64,000 bases of DNA from Anaspis maculata. Its lineage: Eukaryota > Arthropoda > Insecta > Coleoptera > Scraptiidae. Position numbers and translations under genes: made by a program. Below the pieces are notes generated by a model. That model worked only from the letters and a program-made list of their open reading frames with translations, made no database searches and was not told the DNA's origin. Shown here piece by piece: positions 10,485-20,050 of the stretch. Position 1 is the first letter of the stretch. The number at the start of each line of letters is the position of its first letter. The stretch is from assembly GCA_949128115.1 (NCBI GenBank), contig OX421964.1:53670601-53734600 (forward strand). Direction: 5' to 3'.

Positions 10485-10630
10485 TGTGGCGGCTCTCATA
10501 TGGGCATGTGGCGGAGGAACTGTTGCCTCCCCCGATAGCTTAGTGGTCAGAGTATCCATCCGGCAAATGGAAGACCCGGGTTCGAGTCCCGGTCAGAGCA
10601 GACACTTATTCTCCGTCACATCGCGCCATA
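10485..10630 (+). repeat. 3' LTR of TRIM copy 1
   Basis: This is a direct repeat of 10072-10217. It includes the tRNA-like module at 10529-10600, where the T stem is a perfect CCGGG/CCCGG. Confidence 0.85.
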
Positions 10631-10748
10631 ACGGCAATGTGTATAAGAAAACCGGTGGCGTGGTTAGGGAGGCTGACGAAGTCGAGGACGTATCGGCGCG
10701 GAGCGTGGATGTGTCGGACATCCGCACCTGTGATTCGGAGAGGTCAAC

Positions 10749-11990
10749 ATAACATAACATAACGTAACATAATTTATTCGTGTTAATATGTAGAAGCATA
10801 CATTTACACCCGTCAGTAAAAGAAACAGAAAAAAAAAATAAGAACAGAAATATAGATGATTAAGTTACATGAATAGTGACTTATATAACAAACTCAAATG
10901 AAAGAAATTCTTCGGCGGAATAGAAAGCATTCTCTAGCAAAATTTCCTTGATTGATGTTTTAAGCTGTCTTGGAGATCCTGTTTTTACATGATTCGGTAA
11001 TTTATTAAAGAATAGGACTCCATGGTAGTAGCTTCTCTAGAACGTTTTAGCCTGTGAAATGACACAACGGAGTTGTCTTTGTTTCAAGTGCTGTAATTAT
11101 GCTGGAATGTCTGGTAATCCACCTCATTAGACTTTATATACATGATAGACTGAAGAATATACAGGCACGGCATGGTTAGTATTTTCAAATCTATAAATGC
11201 TTGCCTGCAGTCCTCCCTGTACCGAAGACCAGTCATTATTCATATGCATTTCCTCTGAACTGCAAAGACCCTATCATCCTGCGCGAGAGACCCCATGCCA
11301 AAATGGCATACCTCAAACAACGAAACAACTCTGAAATGAACCGAAATACGCCGTCCTCAGAACTTCTCCGGAGACTATGCCCTTCAGTCGACGCATCAGG
11401 TACACTCGAGAAGAAAATGTCCGACACAATGATGTTACGTGAGCCTCCCAGGTCAGGCGGCAGTCCAGGGTAACTCCGAGGAACTTAACAGGCTCATTTT
11501 CTGAGTTTATTGACCTCAGCGAAAAGATCAGATGTTGTTTCTTGTTGTCATTCAAAGAGAGTTTGTTTGAGGTAAACCGGTAAACCACTGTGCCAAGTTT
11601 GCATGATTTGCAGCTGCATTTGACGTCAAGTAAGAGATGTTGTCACCCGCGGCATATGTGGTAGTATCGTCGGGCAAATAACAAAAGGTTGGCATCGGTA
11701 CAGTTAGGCAGATCATTGATGTACCTATACCAGAAACAGTAAGGGGCCCAGCCCAGCACCGACCCCTGCGGAACTCTTATTTTATTGTCTCTGACACCGG
11801 ATCTCCCATCATTCGCAGAGACGTACTGTGCTCTTCCCACCAGATAAGATCGCATCAACAAACCAGCAGAAGTCTGAAAACCGTAAAATTTCAATTTATC
11901 ATTCAGAATTCTATGATCAACACAATCAAATGCCTTTGTTAGATCATAGAAATAGGCATCCAGGTGTTCGTTGTTCAAAGACGGAGTCTA
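10749..11990 (-). mobile_element. 5'-truncated non-LTR retrotransposon (Jockey/CR1 group), broken ORF
   Basis: The minus-strand frame 11978-11643 contains DLTKAFDCVDHRIL, VPQGSVLG and INDLP, i.e. RT palm motifs. The catalytic YADD is degenerate (LLFARRYYH). The frame 11588-11313 contains FLGVTLDCRLTWEAHV, the thumb region. Further broken frames to about 10880 include IMTGLRYREDCRQAF and YSTRNKD. The element ends at low coordinates in a short TTATG tandem (plus-strand AACATAACATAACATAAC at 10746-10770), typical of elements whose tails are microsatellites rather than poly(A). The 5' end is cut near 11990, and there is no endonuclease domain. At least two frameshifts make it inactive. Confidence 0.85.
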
Positions 11991-12006
11991 TGTTAACCTT
12001 GCGCTT

Positions 12007-12110
12007 GTCGGCCCCAGTGCTTGTATAGCCGACCATCAAACATCCGGAATCACATTGTGGCTCGGTGATCCGGCTGATCAGGGAACGTCTACAATGAGCC
12101 CAATAGTGAA
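12007..12110 (+). repeat. Dispersed repeat, copy A
   Basis: It shares CCAGTG-TTGTAT-GACCGA-TATCAA-type blocks with 15488-15596. The clearest shared segment is ATCACATTG(T/C)GGCTCGGTGA, followed by ACAATGAG. The family is unknown, and it begins where the truncated non-LTR element stops. Confidence 0.6.
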
Positions 12111-13312
12111 GCTACGTGTCAGATGTTCTAATAATGTTCCATTAAGTTACCCCGAGAAATCCGGAAATCCAGACAAGCGTACTTTGATACTTTGTGAAGA
12201 TTTTTTGCCCAAATAACTTCTTCAATAATAAATTAAGTAACTATCGATTTCATAATGCGATTCTGTACTTTTTTTGACGCGTGAACTATTTATGTAAATG
12301 AACGCGCTGTTATAAAAAACATTATATTGCCTATACAATAACAGCGTAACGATAACGAGCGTTTATGGAATACCATTTTTTACGGAAGTTGATGATAGTA
12401 AATAAAAGTTCAATGTTCAGTTCACTCAATTTTGATTTGTCGCCATTTTGTAACGACTTGTCCTACCAGCTTGAAGTTACGTCACACAAACATTTTTCTT
12501 TGGAAAAGACTTTCAAACGAGGTATACTTAACTCGATGTAGTATCCATTAAAAATGTATAGGTTGGCCTCCCTGAAATCCTCATGCTGTGTGACTTCCAT
12601 GTGGCAAATGAGTATACGCCAAAAAGTGAATCTTTACTTATAATTTCAATGCTAAGATTTTCGCATTTGTACTAGGAGTGGTTTGATATAGATGTTTGTT
12701 TAGACTGAGACTTTTGGGACACCTGTATATTATTTAACTTGGGTAAATTCGAGGGTAAATCAAAACACAGTTCAATTAAACTCAGAATGTATATTGTTCA
12801 TAATTAATGTAGCACTATACAGCAAAATCCTTTTAACAAGTATTCAGCAAAAAATCTGTAGGTGTAGGCTTCGGAGGAATTACCAGTGCAACCATTTCTG
12901 ATCACGATCAGGAGCAAGACTTCTTATGTATTTATTGTACTACCTAACCTTCCAGAATCCAGACACAAGAGCAGAATATGAAAAACGAGAAAGAAGGGAC
13001 AAGGAATAAATAATGTATATCTAGGGAAGACTGATCAAACTGCTTGATGGAAAAAAAAACTGAAGATCTGGTGAAATCCATTTCGTCCCTTAGTTTATAC
13101 TGGAAACTACAGCACCAGGCACCAATTCAAATTTTAGGACATTACCTAATCTACCATACAACGAATCATTAATCTTAGCAATAAAAAGACTCTCAAAATT
13201 TTTATTGTAAACAGGTCATAGATTGCCTTAATCAATATTATGCTCATTCATCAAAGGTTAGTCACCAAAACTTTCACAGTTTTTATACAAGTAGGCAAGT
13301 ACAAGGCAGTGC
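12111..13312. other. No gene recognised
   Basis: AT-rich DNA without supported coding exons. It lies downstream of RAB3GAP1, beyond the hAT element. Confidence 0.5.
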
Positions 13313-13725
13313 CATTGTGCTTATACAGACCTGGGCATTTGCTCGTCCACGAACGTTCGTTCGGATCGATTTGTGCGGTGAGTGCCTCGTGAACATGAGT
13401 TCTTGTCTATGAATGAGCCGTGTGCCTCCACACTGTGTGTTCCCACACACCATGCGTGCTGCGCGCACTTGTCCCGTCCACACTTGTGAAAAGGGTGCAT
13501 AACATACAGACTTGAGCATCTGTTCGCGAACGAACAGTGTTTTCGCATTTTTGCGCAAGTGTGGACGGGACAAACGCATGCATGGTGTGTAGGAACACAC
13601 AGTGTAAAGGAAAGGCATACACCCCCTCTCCGAGGCAAGACCTCCTGTTCAGGACGCCAAATTCGGTCCGAAACAAAAAAAGTACGTTCGTGTGCGAGCA
13701 ACTGTTCCGGTCTGTACGCACCCTA
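13313..13725. mobile_element. 413-bp hAT-like element with multiplied inverted repeats
   Basis: The left end (TACAGACC...TTGCTCG..CACGAACG) is inverted at the right (CGTTCGTG..CGAGCAA...GGTCTGTACGCACCCTA). An inner pair, CACTGTGTGTTCCCACACAC and its inverted GTGTGTAGGAACACACAGTG, and CACTTGTCCCGTCCACACTT / AGTGTGGACGGGACAA, folds tightly. A third copy of the terminal motif sits internally at 13504-13535. The flanks GGCAGTGC (13305-13312) and AGCAGTAC (13726-13733) look like a decayed 8-bp duplication. The overlapping open frames here are artefacts of the repeats. Confidence 0.75.
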
Positions 13726-13733
13726 AGCAGTAC

Positions 13734-13739
13734 TTTATT
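13734..13739 (-). promoter_or_regulatory. Candidate RAB3GAP1 polyadenylation signal
   Basis: This is AATAAA on the minus strand, about 265 bp after the RAB3GAP1 stop and directly abutting the hAT target duplication. A second AATAAA is at 13803-13808. Which one is used cannot be told from sequence. Confidence 0.5.
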
Positions 13740-14003
13740 ATAACCTACTTCACAGTAATCCCCCTGAAATATAAATCAATCGATTGACTTTGTCTACTAA
13801 ACTTTATTTAAAACATGTAAGTATAAAATAGAATTGGTATAAAAATAATAAACGAATAGAATATAAAACAAAATACCTACAACCAAATTCTAGTATAGCG
13901 TGAAGCTTATTACTCTTTTCAATTCAGCTAATAACCATTCCTCACTTTCAATGAGCGAATAGGCTATAAGAAGTGCTTATTATACAAACTATAGATACCT
14001 ACT

Positions 14004-14270
14004 TCAAAAGTACACTATATCTTCGGCAAAAGCGCCGACTAGCCTAAACTCGTTTTTGGACAGAACCGCCCTGAGGAACTGGACACACTCTGCCGAATAG
14101 GGCATCGGCCTGGGCACGGTGACCCTCATGACAATGTCCCTTTCGTGGGCCTGCGGGAAAACGGCCGTGCTTCCCTTATTGCTGCTGCCTCCGCCGTTAT
14201 TTCCTCCGTTGCCGTTGTCCTCGCCGGCGGCGGGCGTTTCTCCCGTAGCTCCCAGTAGCATGTTGGCCAC
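14004..14270 (-). CDS. RAB3GAP1, last coding exon
   Basis: This is the final exon of the catalytic subunit of the Rab3 GTPase-activating complex, which works with the non-catalytic subunit on Rab3 and Rab18 in vesicle traffic. It encodes VANMLLGATGE, a Gly/Asn-rich low-complexity insert, then the conserved C-terminus: RVTVPRPMPYS, then LSKNEFRLVGAF to the stop TGA at 14006-14004. I recall the corresponding human end as TTVPRP.PYS ... FRLAGAF. The acceptor TTCTATCTTCAG precedes base 14270. The exon joins in phase 0 to the exon ending at 16076. The frame first codon is GTG (Val), not a start. The Asn/Gly-rich insert is likely species-specific. Confidence 0.93.
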   Translation of the reverse strand: MANMLLGATGETPAAGEDNGNGGNNGGGSSNKGSTAVFPQAHERDIVMRVTVPRPMPYSAECVQFLRAVLSKNEFRLVGAFAEDIVYF

Positions 14271-16075
14271 CTGAAGATAGAAAGAGAGAAAGGGACTTGA
14301 AACACTTCGGTGCGGTATGTGGTAGAAGTAGAATTTTAATGGGAATAATTTTAATTAGCATAATTATGTAAACGAGAAACAAGAAGAGACCGATGTCAAT
14401 TGCAACAGGTGTCGACAGGATTCATCTGAAGTGACACCGTATAAGAACTTGCTACTGCTGCGTATGTGACTGCTGCTGGTGCCATGTACAATAATTATTG
14501 TACAACACTAAGCAAGTACTATCAAGAGAGCTTGATGCTTAAGGTTTTTTTTTTCTTGGTACCACAATTCATACAGGTTGTGCAGTTCTGAACGCAGAAA
14601 TTGATTAGAGATTAGATAGAGCATCACACAGAAGGCTACCTAGTACCTATCTTCAGAAAACATATCCCTAAAACGCACAATAACGGACATGTAGACAGGG
14701 ATCAAGGGTATTTTTTTATCAAGTGATATATTCATATTCACACCCAAATGGTCAAGGGATCACCTCAAAATTTTGTCTTGGTTGAAATGACAACAGGGCA
14801 ATTGCATGATGTTGGTTCAGGTTCAGCTTGTCGCCACTTGGTGGCTTTGGTTCGGTGGCACAGCGCGCTTGCGCCAGATCCAGGTTATCGATTAGTTTCG
14901 TTTGTTTATGTTTTGCAAATTGCAAATAAAAGTCGAACAATGGCCTGTCGCTTCTTCAGGGCTTCATTGGTAGAGAACTTGTGAAATTTTATGCCATTTC
15001 TGTTATATTGAATTTTAGGCGCAGTGTGGCACACAACATTTAGAGGGCATTTTTCAGCGTCGACAATATAGAAAGATGAGAAGAGAACTAATGAGTAATG
15101 ACAGCGGGCAATTGGTGTGGCAAGATAAATGTTAATTATTTCAAGCACCAAAATCACGCGATTGACAGTTATTACACACGATTTGGCGATTTGCAATACC
15201 ACTTGATAAATCCAAAGTCCCTAGGTGGCAAACGGCACCGCAAGCGCCCCTACATACAATCGCCCTATTTCTCGAGAAAACTTTACCCGATTTTGGAAAT
15301 TTTTGTGGTGCTCGATAGGGTAATCGTTTGACTACAAGGCACAACATAACCACCACACAACCGCCAGCATAGGCGGGGGATGGGGGGGGGGGTCGGATAA
15401 GTCAAGAACGGATCAGTGCGGGCACCGGGTATTGATATGCGTGCACCTGCGGTGGGAGGCTGACGAAATTTCGATGAGCAGTGAACTTTGCAGTCCCAGT
15501 GTTTGTATGGACCGACTATCAAGCTTCCAAGCATCACATTGCGGCTCGGTGAGACCAACTGATGGTCTGAGGAGGAGGTGGTACAATGAGAACTATATTG
15601 TATCAACTCCTTCCAATTAATCCCGAATCCAGAACTAATTCCATTTCCAACTTGAAAGGCTGTATCTTCTTTATAAAGCCGTTTTCTATTCTAAGCTACT
15701 AATAAAAAAAATTCCTTCTTTTCCTTCAGAACGAATAACAATAAGCAACCAACAATGCGTTTTTGCAAGGCTTTGATAGACGTGGCATGTCGAAGGAAGG
15801 GGGTTATTGTGATTGGTTTGTTACTGACTGCGACAGTTTTTTCATAACAAGCAGTCTGGGCAACGGCAACGTATGTTCCTTTTCTAGCTAAAAGTTTTCA
15901 AACAGCCGCAGGACGTCACAAGGACTATTCTGGGGTCCTACATTTCCCATTATTTATATTATTAGACCTGAAAGATCATTTCCGGTGTATTGAGGCTGCT
16001 GTGCAGGAATGAATCCCGCTTCTGAATTGCGATATCTCTTGTGTATATTCCTGAATCAAATCCTGCAAAACCAAC
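14271..16075 (-). other. RAB3GAP1 intron
   Basis: The donor is GTTGGT after AAG at 16076 and the acceptor is CAG at 14273-14271. It contains the dispersed repeat 15488-15596 and a G-rich run near 15374-15395. No other gene was seen. Confidence 0.8.
15488..15596 (+). repeat. Dispersed repeat, copy B (in RAB3GAP1 intron)
   Basis: It matches 12007-12110 in the same orientation, centred on ATCACATTGCGGCTCGGTGA. The family is unknown. Confidence 0.6.
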
Positions 16076-16489
16076 CTTGTAAGCATCAGAAAACATGCTA
16101 ACGATCCTGCTTCCGCAAACGGAGTCGGCCTTGTTGACGATTTCGACTTCCCGTCCCGTGACCAAATTTGCAACTAAATTAGACAAGTTCAGATCGACGG
16201 CTCCCGCGGGATTCAGCTTGTACATCAGCGAGTTGACTTGGGCCGCCCGCAGTTCCAGTGCCGTCACCTCTTGGACGAAATTCTCGAACCTGCGCGGCTG
16301 CAGGCGGATTTCTCTAGACATCCTCTCGGTGGATTTGATCATGGAGCGCAACCGCTCCGGCCAGTCGGGCAGTTCCACAGAAATCTGCTGGCACTCTTCG
16401 ACCAGCCTGTAGATGGCGGCGTGGCATAGAACCGGCATGAGAAGCTCGCACGCTTGACCTAAAGTGCGTGAATCCAAGAAGTGGAGGAC
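16076..16489 (-). CDS. RAB3GAP1, penultimate exon (138 codons)
   Basis: It encodes VLHFLDSRTLGQACELLMPV, then HAAIYRLVEE, a helical region, and ends NKADSVCGSRIVSMFSDAYK. This corresponds to the part of the catalytic domain after FDDTREAEK in RAB3GAP1. The acceptor TTCTTGTTCCAG precedes 16489; the donor after AAG is GTTGGT (weak beyond GT). The open frame runs on another 36 codons into the intron, but the joined product restores the family pattern MFSDAYK-VANM. Both boundaries are phase 0. The segment replacing the vertebrate VLVTGAGRG motif (TGREVEIVNKADSVCG here) is divergent. Confidence 0.9.
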
Positions 16490-17334
16490 CTGGAACAAGA
16501 ACGCACACACATACGATCATTAAGTAGTGTGATGTTAATTATTACTATAGGAGTCAATTAATTAATTAAGTCAACGGAAAAGGCGTTCTCGGTGAACGAT
16601 ACCGCTCAATTACACTTTTTCCGTCATTTCATGGATAATTTAATTTAATATGTGCGTTCTAGAGTTACTATGAACATACAGCTTCAGATTAGCATATCGT
16701 CATACCATACGTAGGCATTGGATGTTGACGGAAAAAGTCTGTTCGGTATGGAATAAATAATAATAATAATGCTCTAAAACTTCAATGGAGGGATAGCTAA
16801 ACATACTTGCCAAATGTCACCTGAGATGGAAAAGCTTATTATTTGAAAAGTAACAAAACGAAAGTAGGAGAAACATTGTATGCAACACAAAAGTAAACGG
16901 GTGATTATTTGGCTAATTTAAAAGACAGGAACAAAGCAAGTGTCCGAAATAGGACCTTATCGATATAGAATTTAGCAGGGAGTAGTTTCATCTCCATCAA
17001 ACCTACTTCACGTTAACACCATAGCACTGTCGTTGAGGGCGGTTTTAGCCCCGTCATAACTCGGCTAACCTCAACGGAAGCCTTGTTTTTTTTTTGTAAT
17101 AAAGAACAAAAATCTGATAATTTCTGCTCAGCTTTATATGAAAAATGTCCACTTCACCTCTTGTGGGTTTGAGACAGCAAGTTGCTACGTTACCCTAACA
17201 CGCGCGCTCCTAAAAGTTGATGCGTCAGAAAAAATCATGCCTCAAAAACTAGAAGTTGTAAATCAATTTTTTTCAAAAAGATTCTTCAATGCTTTGGCCT
17301 TTGGCTTTACTTGCTTCGCTGTTTAAATATAGGA

Positions 17335-17440
17335 ATTTGGATAAACACAAAAGTTTTTCGCTTACTGTAAAGGATAATGCATTCATGGCTAATCAAACAA
17401 AAGGTTTTTTGGTCTATAAATAATTTATTATAGTGTTGTT
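17335..17440 (+). repeat. Dispersed repeat shared with 27295-27400
   Basis: Common blocks are AAAAGTT, CTGTAAAGGATAATGCATTC (versus CTGTGAAGGATGATGCATTC) and CTATAAATAA (versus CGTATAAATAA). The family is not identified. Confidence 0.55.
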
Positions 17441-17930
17441 CCTGAACCACTGTTGGTCTTTGGAAGGATAGGCAACTTCCATGCGCTTGGGCTTCGAGTA
17501 GCATCAAAAACTCCTTGGAAGAAATGACTAAACTTCGAGAACACCCTGTTCTAGCTTTATATTTTCAAACAATTTCAACGACAGATCCTGACTTCGCTAC
17601 GAGAAACTCAATTTTACCTTAGTGACTCTTTCAAAATGTTGCTCTTTTCCCATTGTTCTATTGCTATCAATGCTTCGGAAAAAAACAGAAAACAGGGATC
17701 TGAAATTGGAATGCCTAATCGAATGATTTTTTTTTGTTGCTGAGAATTTCTAACATATCTGCATTGTTTGGAAAGTTTATAAAAAATAGCTATTGAACCG
17801 ACCAATTCCATTTTAGAAATAGCTTTTTTATATTTTTTAGAATATTGGTAGCGCCGAAATTGTTGAAGAAAAAATTGTCCTTCATATTTTCCTCACTTAT
17901 GGTATGTCATAGTCTGTCCTTCAGTGAATC

Positions 17931-18439
17931 TATGGCGCGATGTGACGGAGAAAAAGTGTCTTGTGCCCCGAGCGGGAATCGAACCCGCGTCTTCCATTTG
18001 CCGGATGGGTATTCTACCACTAAGCTGCCGAGGAGACAACTTTTCCTCCGCCACATGCCCATATGAGCGCCGCCACAGTACTCCTCATCCAGAGACGTCG
18101 TTCGTCTCATATGTACCCCTGTGTTCACCGTACTTATAGACCGTTGTTCGGTAGGGCGACGGATAGGACGTGGGTCGACGTAGGGCAGAGAGGTGGCGGT
18201 GCTGTTCAATTGTTCATTGTTTGCTTTGTACGTGTTTGTTTGAGTTACGTATTGCATGCGTGTTGTTTTTGTTCGGAGTCACCATTTTATGGCGCGATGT
18301 GACGGGGAAAAAGTGTCTTGCCCCGAGCGGGAATCGAACCCGCGTCTTCCATTTGCCGGATGGGTATTGGGTACTCTACCACTAAGCTACCGAGAAGACA
18401 ACTGTTCCTCCGCTACATGCCCATATGAGAGCCGCCACA
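17931..18439 (-). mobile_element. Miniature LTR retroelement (TRIM) with tRNA-like LTRs, copy 2
   Basis: This is a 509-bp minus-strand copy of the element at 10072-10630. The LTRs are 18288-18439 (5', with a 6-8-bp internal duplication GGTATTGGGTA) and 17931-18077 (3'). The target duplication is AATC (17927-17930, 18440-18443). The PBS TGGTGACTCCGA on the minus strand lies next to the 5' LTR (18284-18273). The internal part matches copy 1 but lacks about 50 bp of it. The different 4-bp flank shows an independent insertion, so the whole LTR-internal-LTR unit is the mobile form. Confidence 0.87.
17964..18033 (-). ncRNA. tRNA-like module in 3' LTR of TRIM copy 2
   Basis: The minus strand reads AGCTTAGTGG (box A, first T changed to C) and GGGTTCGATTCCC (box B). 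The T stem GCGGG/CCCGC is perfect. The anticodon stem-loop CCAT-CCGGCAA-ATGG is the same as in copy 1. A second module lies at 18319-18396 in the other LTR with box A TAGCTTAGTGG intact. Confidence 0.75.
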
Positions 18440-19377
18440 AATCACCAACCATAAGAATGCCTCAAGCTTTGTCGATTTGCTTGTAAAGTATTCGTAGATA
18501 TAAAATTTGAATGAAAGTATTAGAAAAAAAAACTAGAGAGGTACCTGCCTGAAGAATGCAATAAAACACATTGTTCTCAATGTGACTGCAAGCAGTGCAA
18601 GCAGAATAGTATGACGCATGCTAAAGTATTTCAAGCGTGTTTATCTTCGCGCATTCCGATTGTTTTTTAATAATGTATTTTTACTTTTAGTTGTGCTTAT
18701 TATAAACCAGACAAGTCTATTTCAATTACTTTTACGATGCTTTTACAATAATTATATTGTTTATTATTGCGCACTCATCTACACGCCGAAAACCAGTGGC
18801 AAGTTGAGAAATAATATTATGATTATTGTTCAGCAGATGAATTGCTTCAATTCAGTTTTATACAAGGCTTTATTCAATTGTATGGAATAATTACGGGAAT
18901 ATTGTATGGCCGATGTTCTGGTTGAGAAACAAACTGGACCACTACTACTTGCTACTTACGTGGAGAAGTTTTTATTTTATTTGTGATGTATGAAGTCATT
19001 CCTTAAACTTGTCATTCCTGCAAATATAATCTTAATCTTTGCTGCAATCCGACTTCTTGAGCCAAGTTTATTTCATTCGTTTATGATTTTAACTTGTACA
19101 TGCCGCCCATTTGATTAAAAAGCAGTTCTACTTGTTGAGTTGTGAAATTTATCCTCAAGTACTTACTCTTTAACCAGCGCCATATCATCAATAATAACGA
19201 CACTACTGAGAAGCTATATTACAAAATGAGTTTACTTAAAATGTTGACCATACATAATCGTTGATGAACCTTGTTTGTCTAGATCTTGCCAAATGACATA
19301 CGACTTTCGCCTGTTCAAAACTAATTTTTATTACAGTGCCATTGTTTCAATGGTAAATACTCAGCCAGCGTATTTAC

Positions 19378-20050
19378 CTTCTCAGCTTCGCGCGTGTCGT
19401 CAAACAACCGCTTCTGCCTGTTGGCCGGCACAGGTTTGGCCGACTTCCAAGTCTGCACCCAGAAATTATCCTGGATCTGCATCCTGCGACTCAACTTGCC
19501 CCGCTTCTGGCCCCAATCGTCCAAGCTCTCCTCGTCTTCGCTCTCGATCCAGTCCCTCGGCGAGTACCACCGTATGAAGTCCTCCAGGATCGACCCGGGA
19601 TTGGCGGCCTTGAACGACTCCATGTCGGACAGCAGCGAGGCGCTCATCATTTTCGCCCGCATCTCCGAGCCCTGGGCGTCCGACCCCAGCTGCAGCAAAA
19701 TGTCCGTGTCCTCTTCCAACTGGTCTTCGGTCTTCGGGACGGGTTCCTGGGTCACGGGAATGTACAGGTCGTCGCCGGTGGTGATCAGCTTGAAATTGTT
19801 GAACTTGACCAGGCGGCCCACCGGCTGGTTCCACAGCGAGTACTTTTTCTTTTTCTGTTCTTCCTGGGGTTTGTCGGCGGCGTCGAAGAACTCCTCGTCG
19901 GTGGAGGACGAGTCCTCGGCGGATTCGTATGCGGCGGGTTTCGTGGACGCGGAATTTTCGCGGGCTTGCTTGCGATCGATGCAGCAATTAAGCATCTGGA
20001 GCTTCTGATGGAGAAGACACGATCTCATGTCCGGGTAACCGTGTAAATGT
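19378..20050 (-). CDS. RAB3GAP1, internal exon with conserved core
   Basis: This 673-bp exon has acceptor TTTATTTCCAG before 20050 and donor AAG|GTAAAT at 19378. It reads HLHGYPDMRSCLLHQKLQML, then NCCIDRKQAR. An acidic Ser/Glu stretch follows, then DLYIPVTQEPVPKTEDQLEE, SLLSDMESFKAANPG, FIRWYSPRDWIE and RQKRLFDDTREAEK. These are signature blocks of the RAB3GAP1 family. The human catalytic arginine is reported in this C-terminal region (Arg728, from memory); several Arg are present in RQKRLFDDTR, but I cannot assign it exactly. The exon starts with the third base of a codon, so a preceding exon is required. It was not found in the window. Confidence 0.95.

Larger units (their letters stand above)
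10072..10630 (+). mobile_element. Miniature LTR retroelement (TRIM) with tRNA-like LTRs, copy 1
   Basis: This is a 559-bp element with direct terminal repeats 10072-10217 and 10485-10630 (146 bp each, differing at a handful of sites). The flanking 4-bp duplication is ACGG (10068-10071, 10631-10634). Two bases after the 5' LTR lies TGGTGACCCCGA (10220-10231), complementary to the 3' end of tRNA-Trp, as in a primer-binding site. The purine-rich CTGGAGGGGGAG precedes the 3' LTR. The internal 267 bp has no meaningful reading frame. Each LTR embeds a tRNA-like sequence with Pol III boxes. The LTRs start TGTGGCGG and end CCATA rather than CA. Alternative view: a tandem SINE dimer; the PBS position, 4-bp duplication and the shared structure of copy 2 favour a TRIM. 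Confidence 0.85.
16490..19377 (-). other. RAB3GAP1 intron carrying TRIM copy 2
   Basis: The donor is GTAAAT after AAG at 19378 and the acceptor lies before 16489. It holds the antisense TRIM at 17931-18439 (relative orientation: same strand as the gene) and a dispersed repeat at about 17335-17440. Otherwise it is AT-rich with no other gene seen. Confidence 0.8.

Noticed and set aside
10746..10770. Telomere-like AACAT repeat
   Set aside because: It sits exactly at the 3' end of a truncated non-LTR element and is best explained as its microsatellite tail.
13283..13743. Overlapping frames of up to 126 codons as genes
   Set aside because: They lie wholly within the inverted repeats of a hAT-like element; the Cys/Arg-rich composition follows from the repeat sequence.
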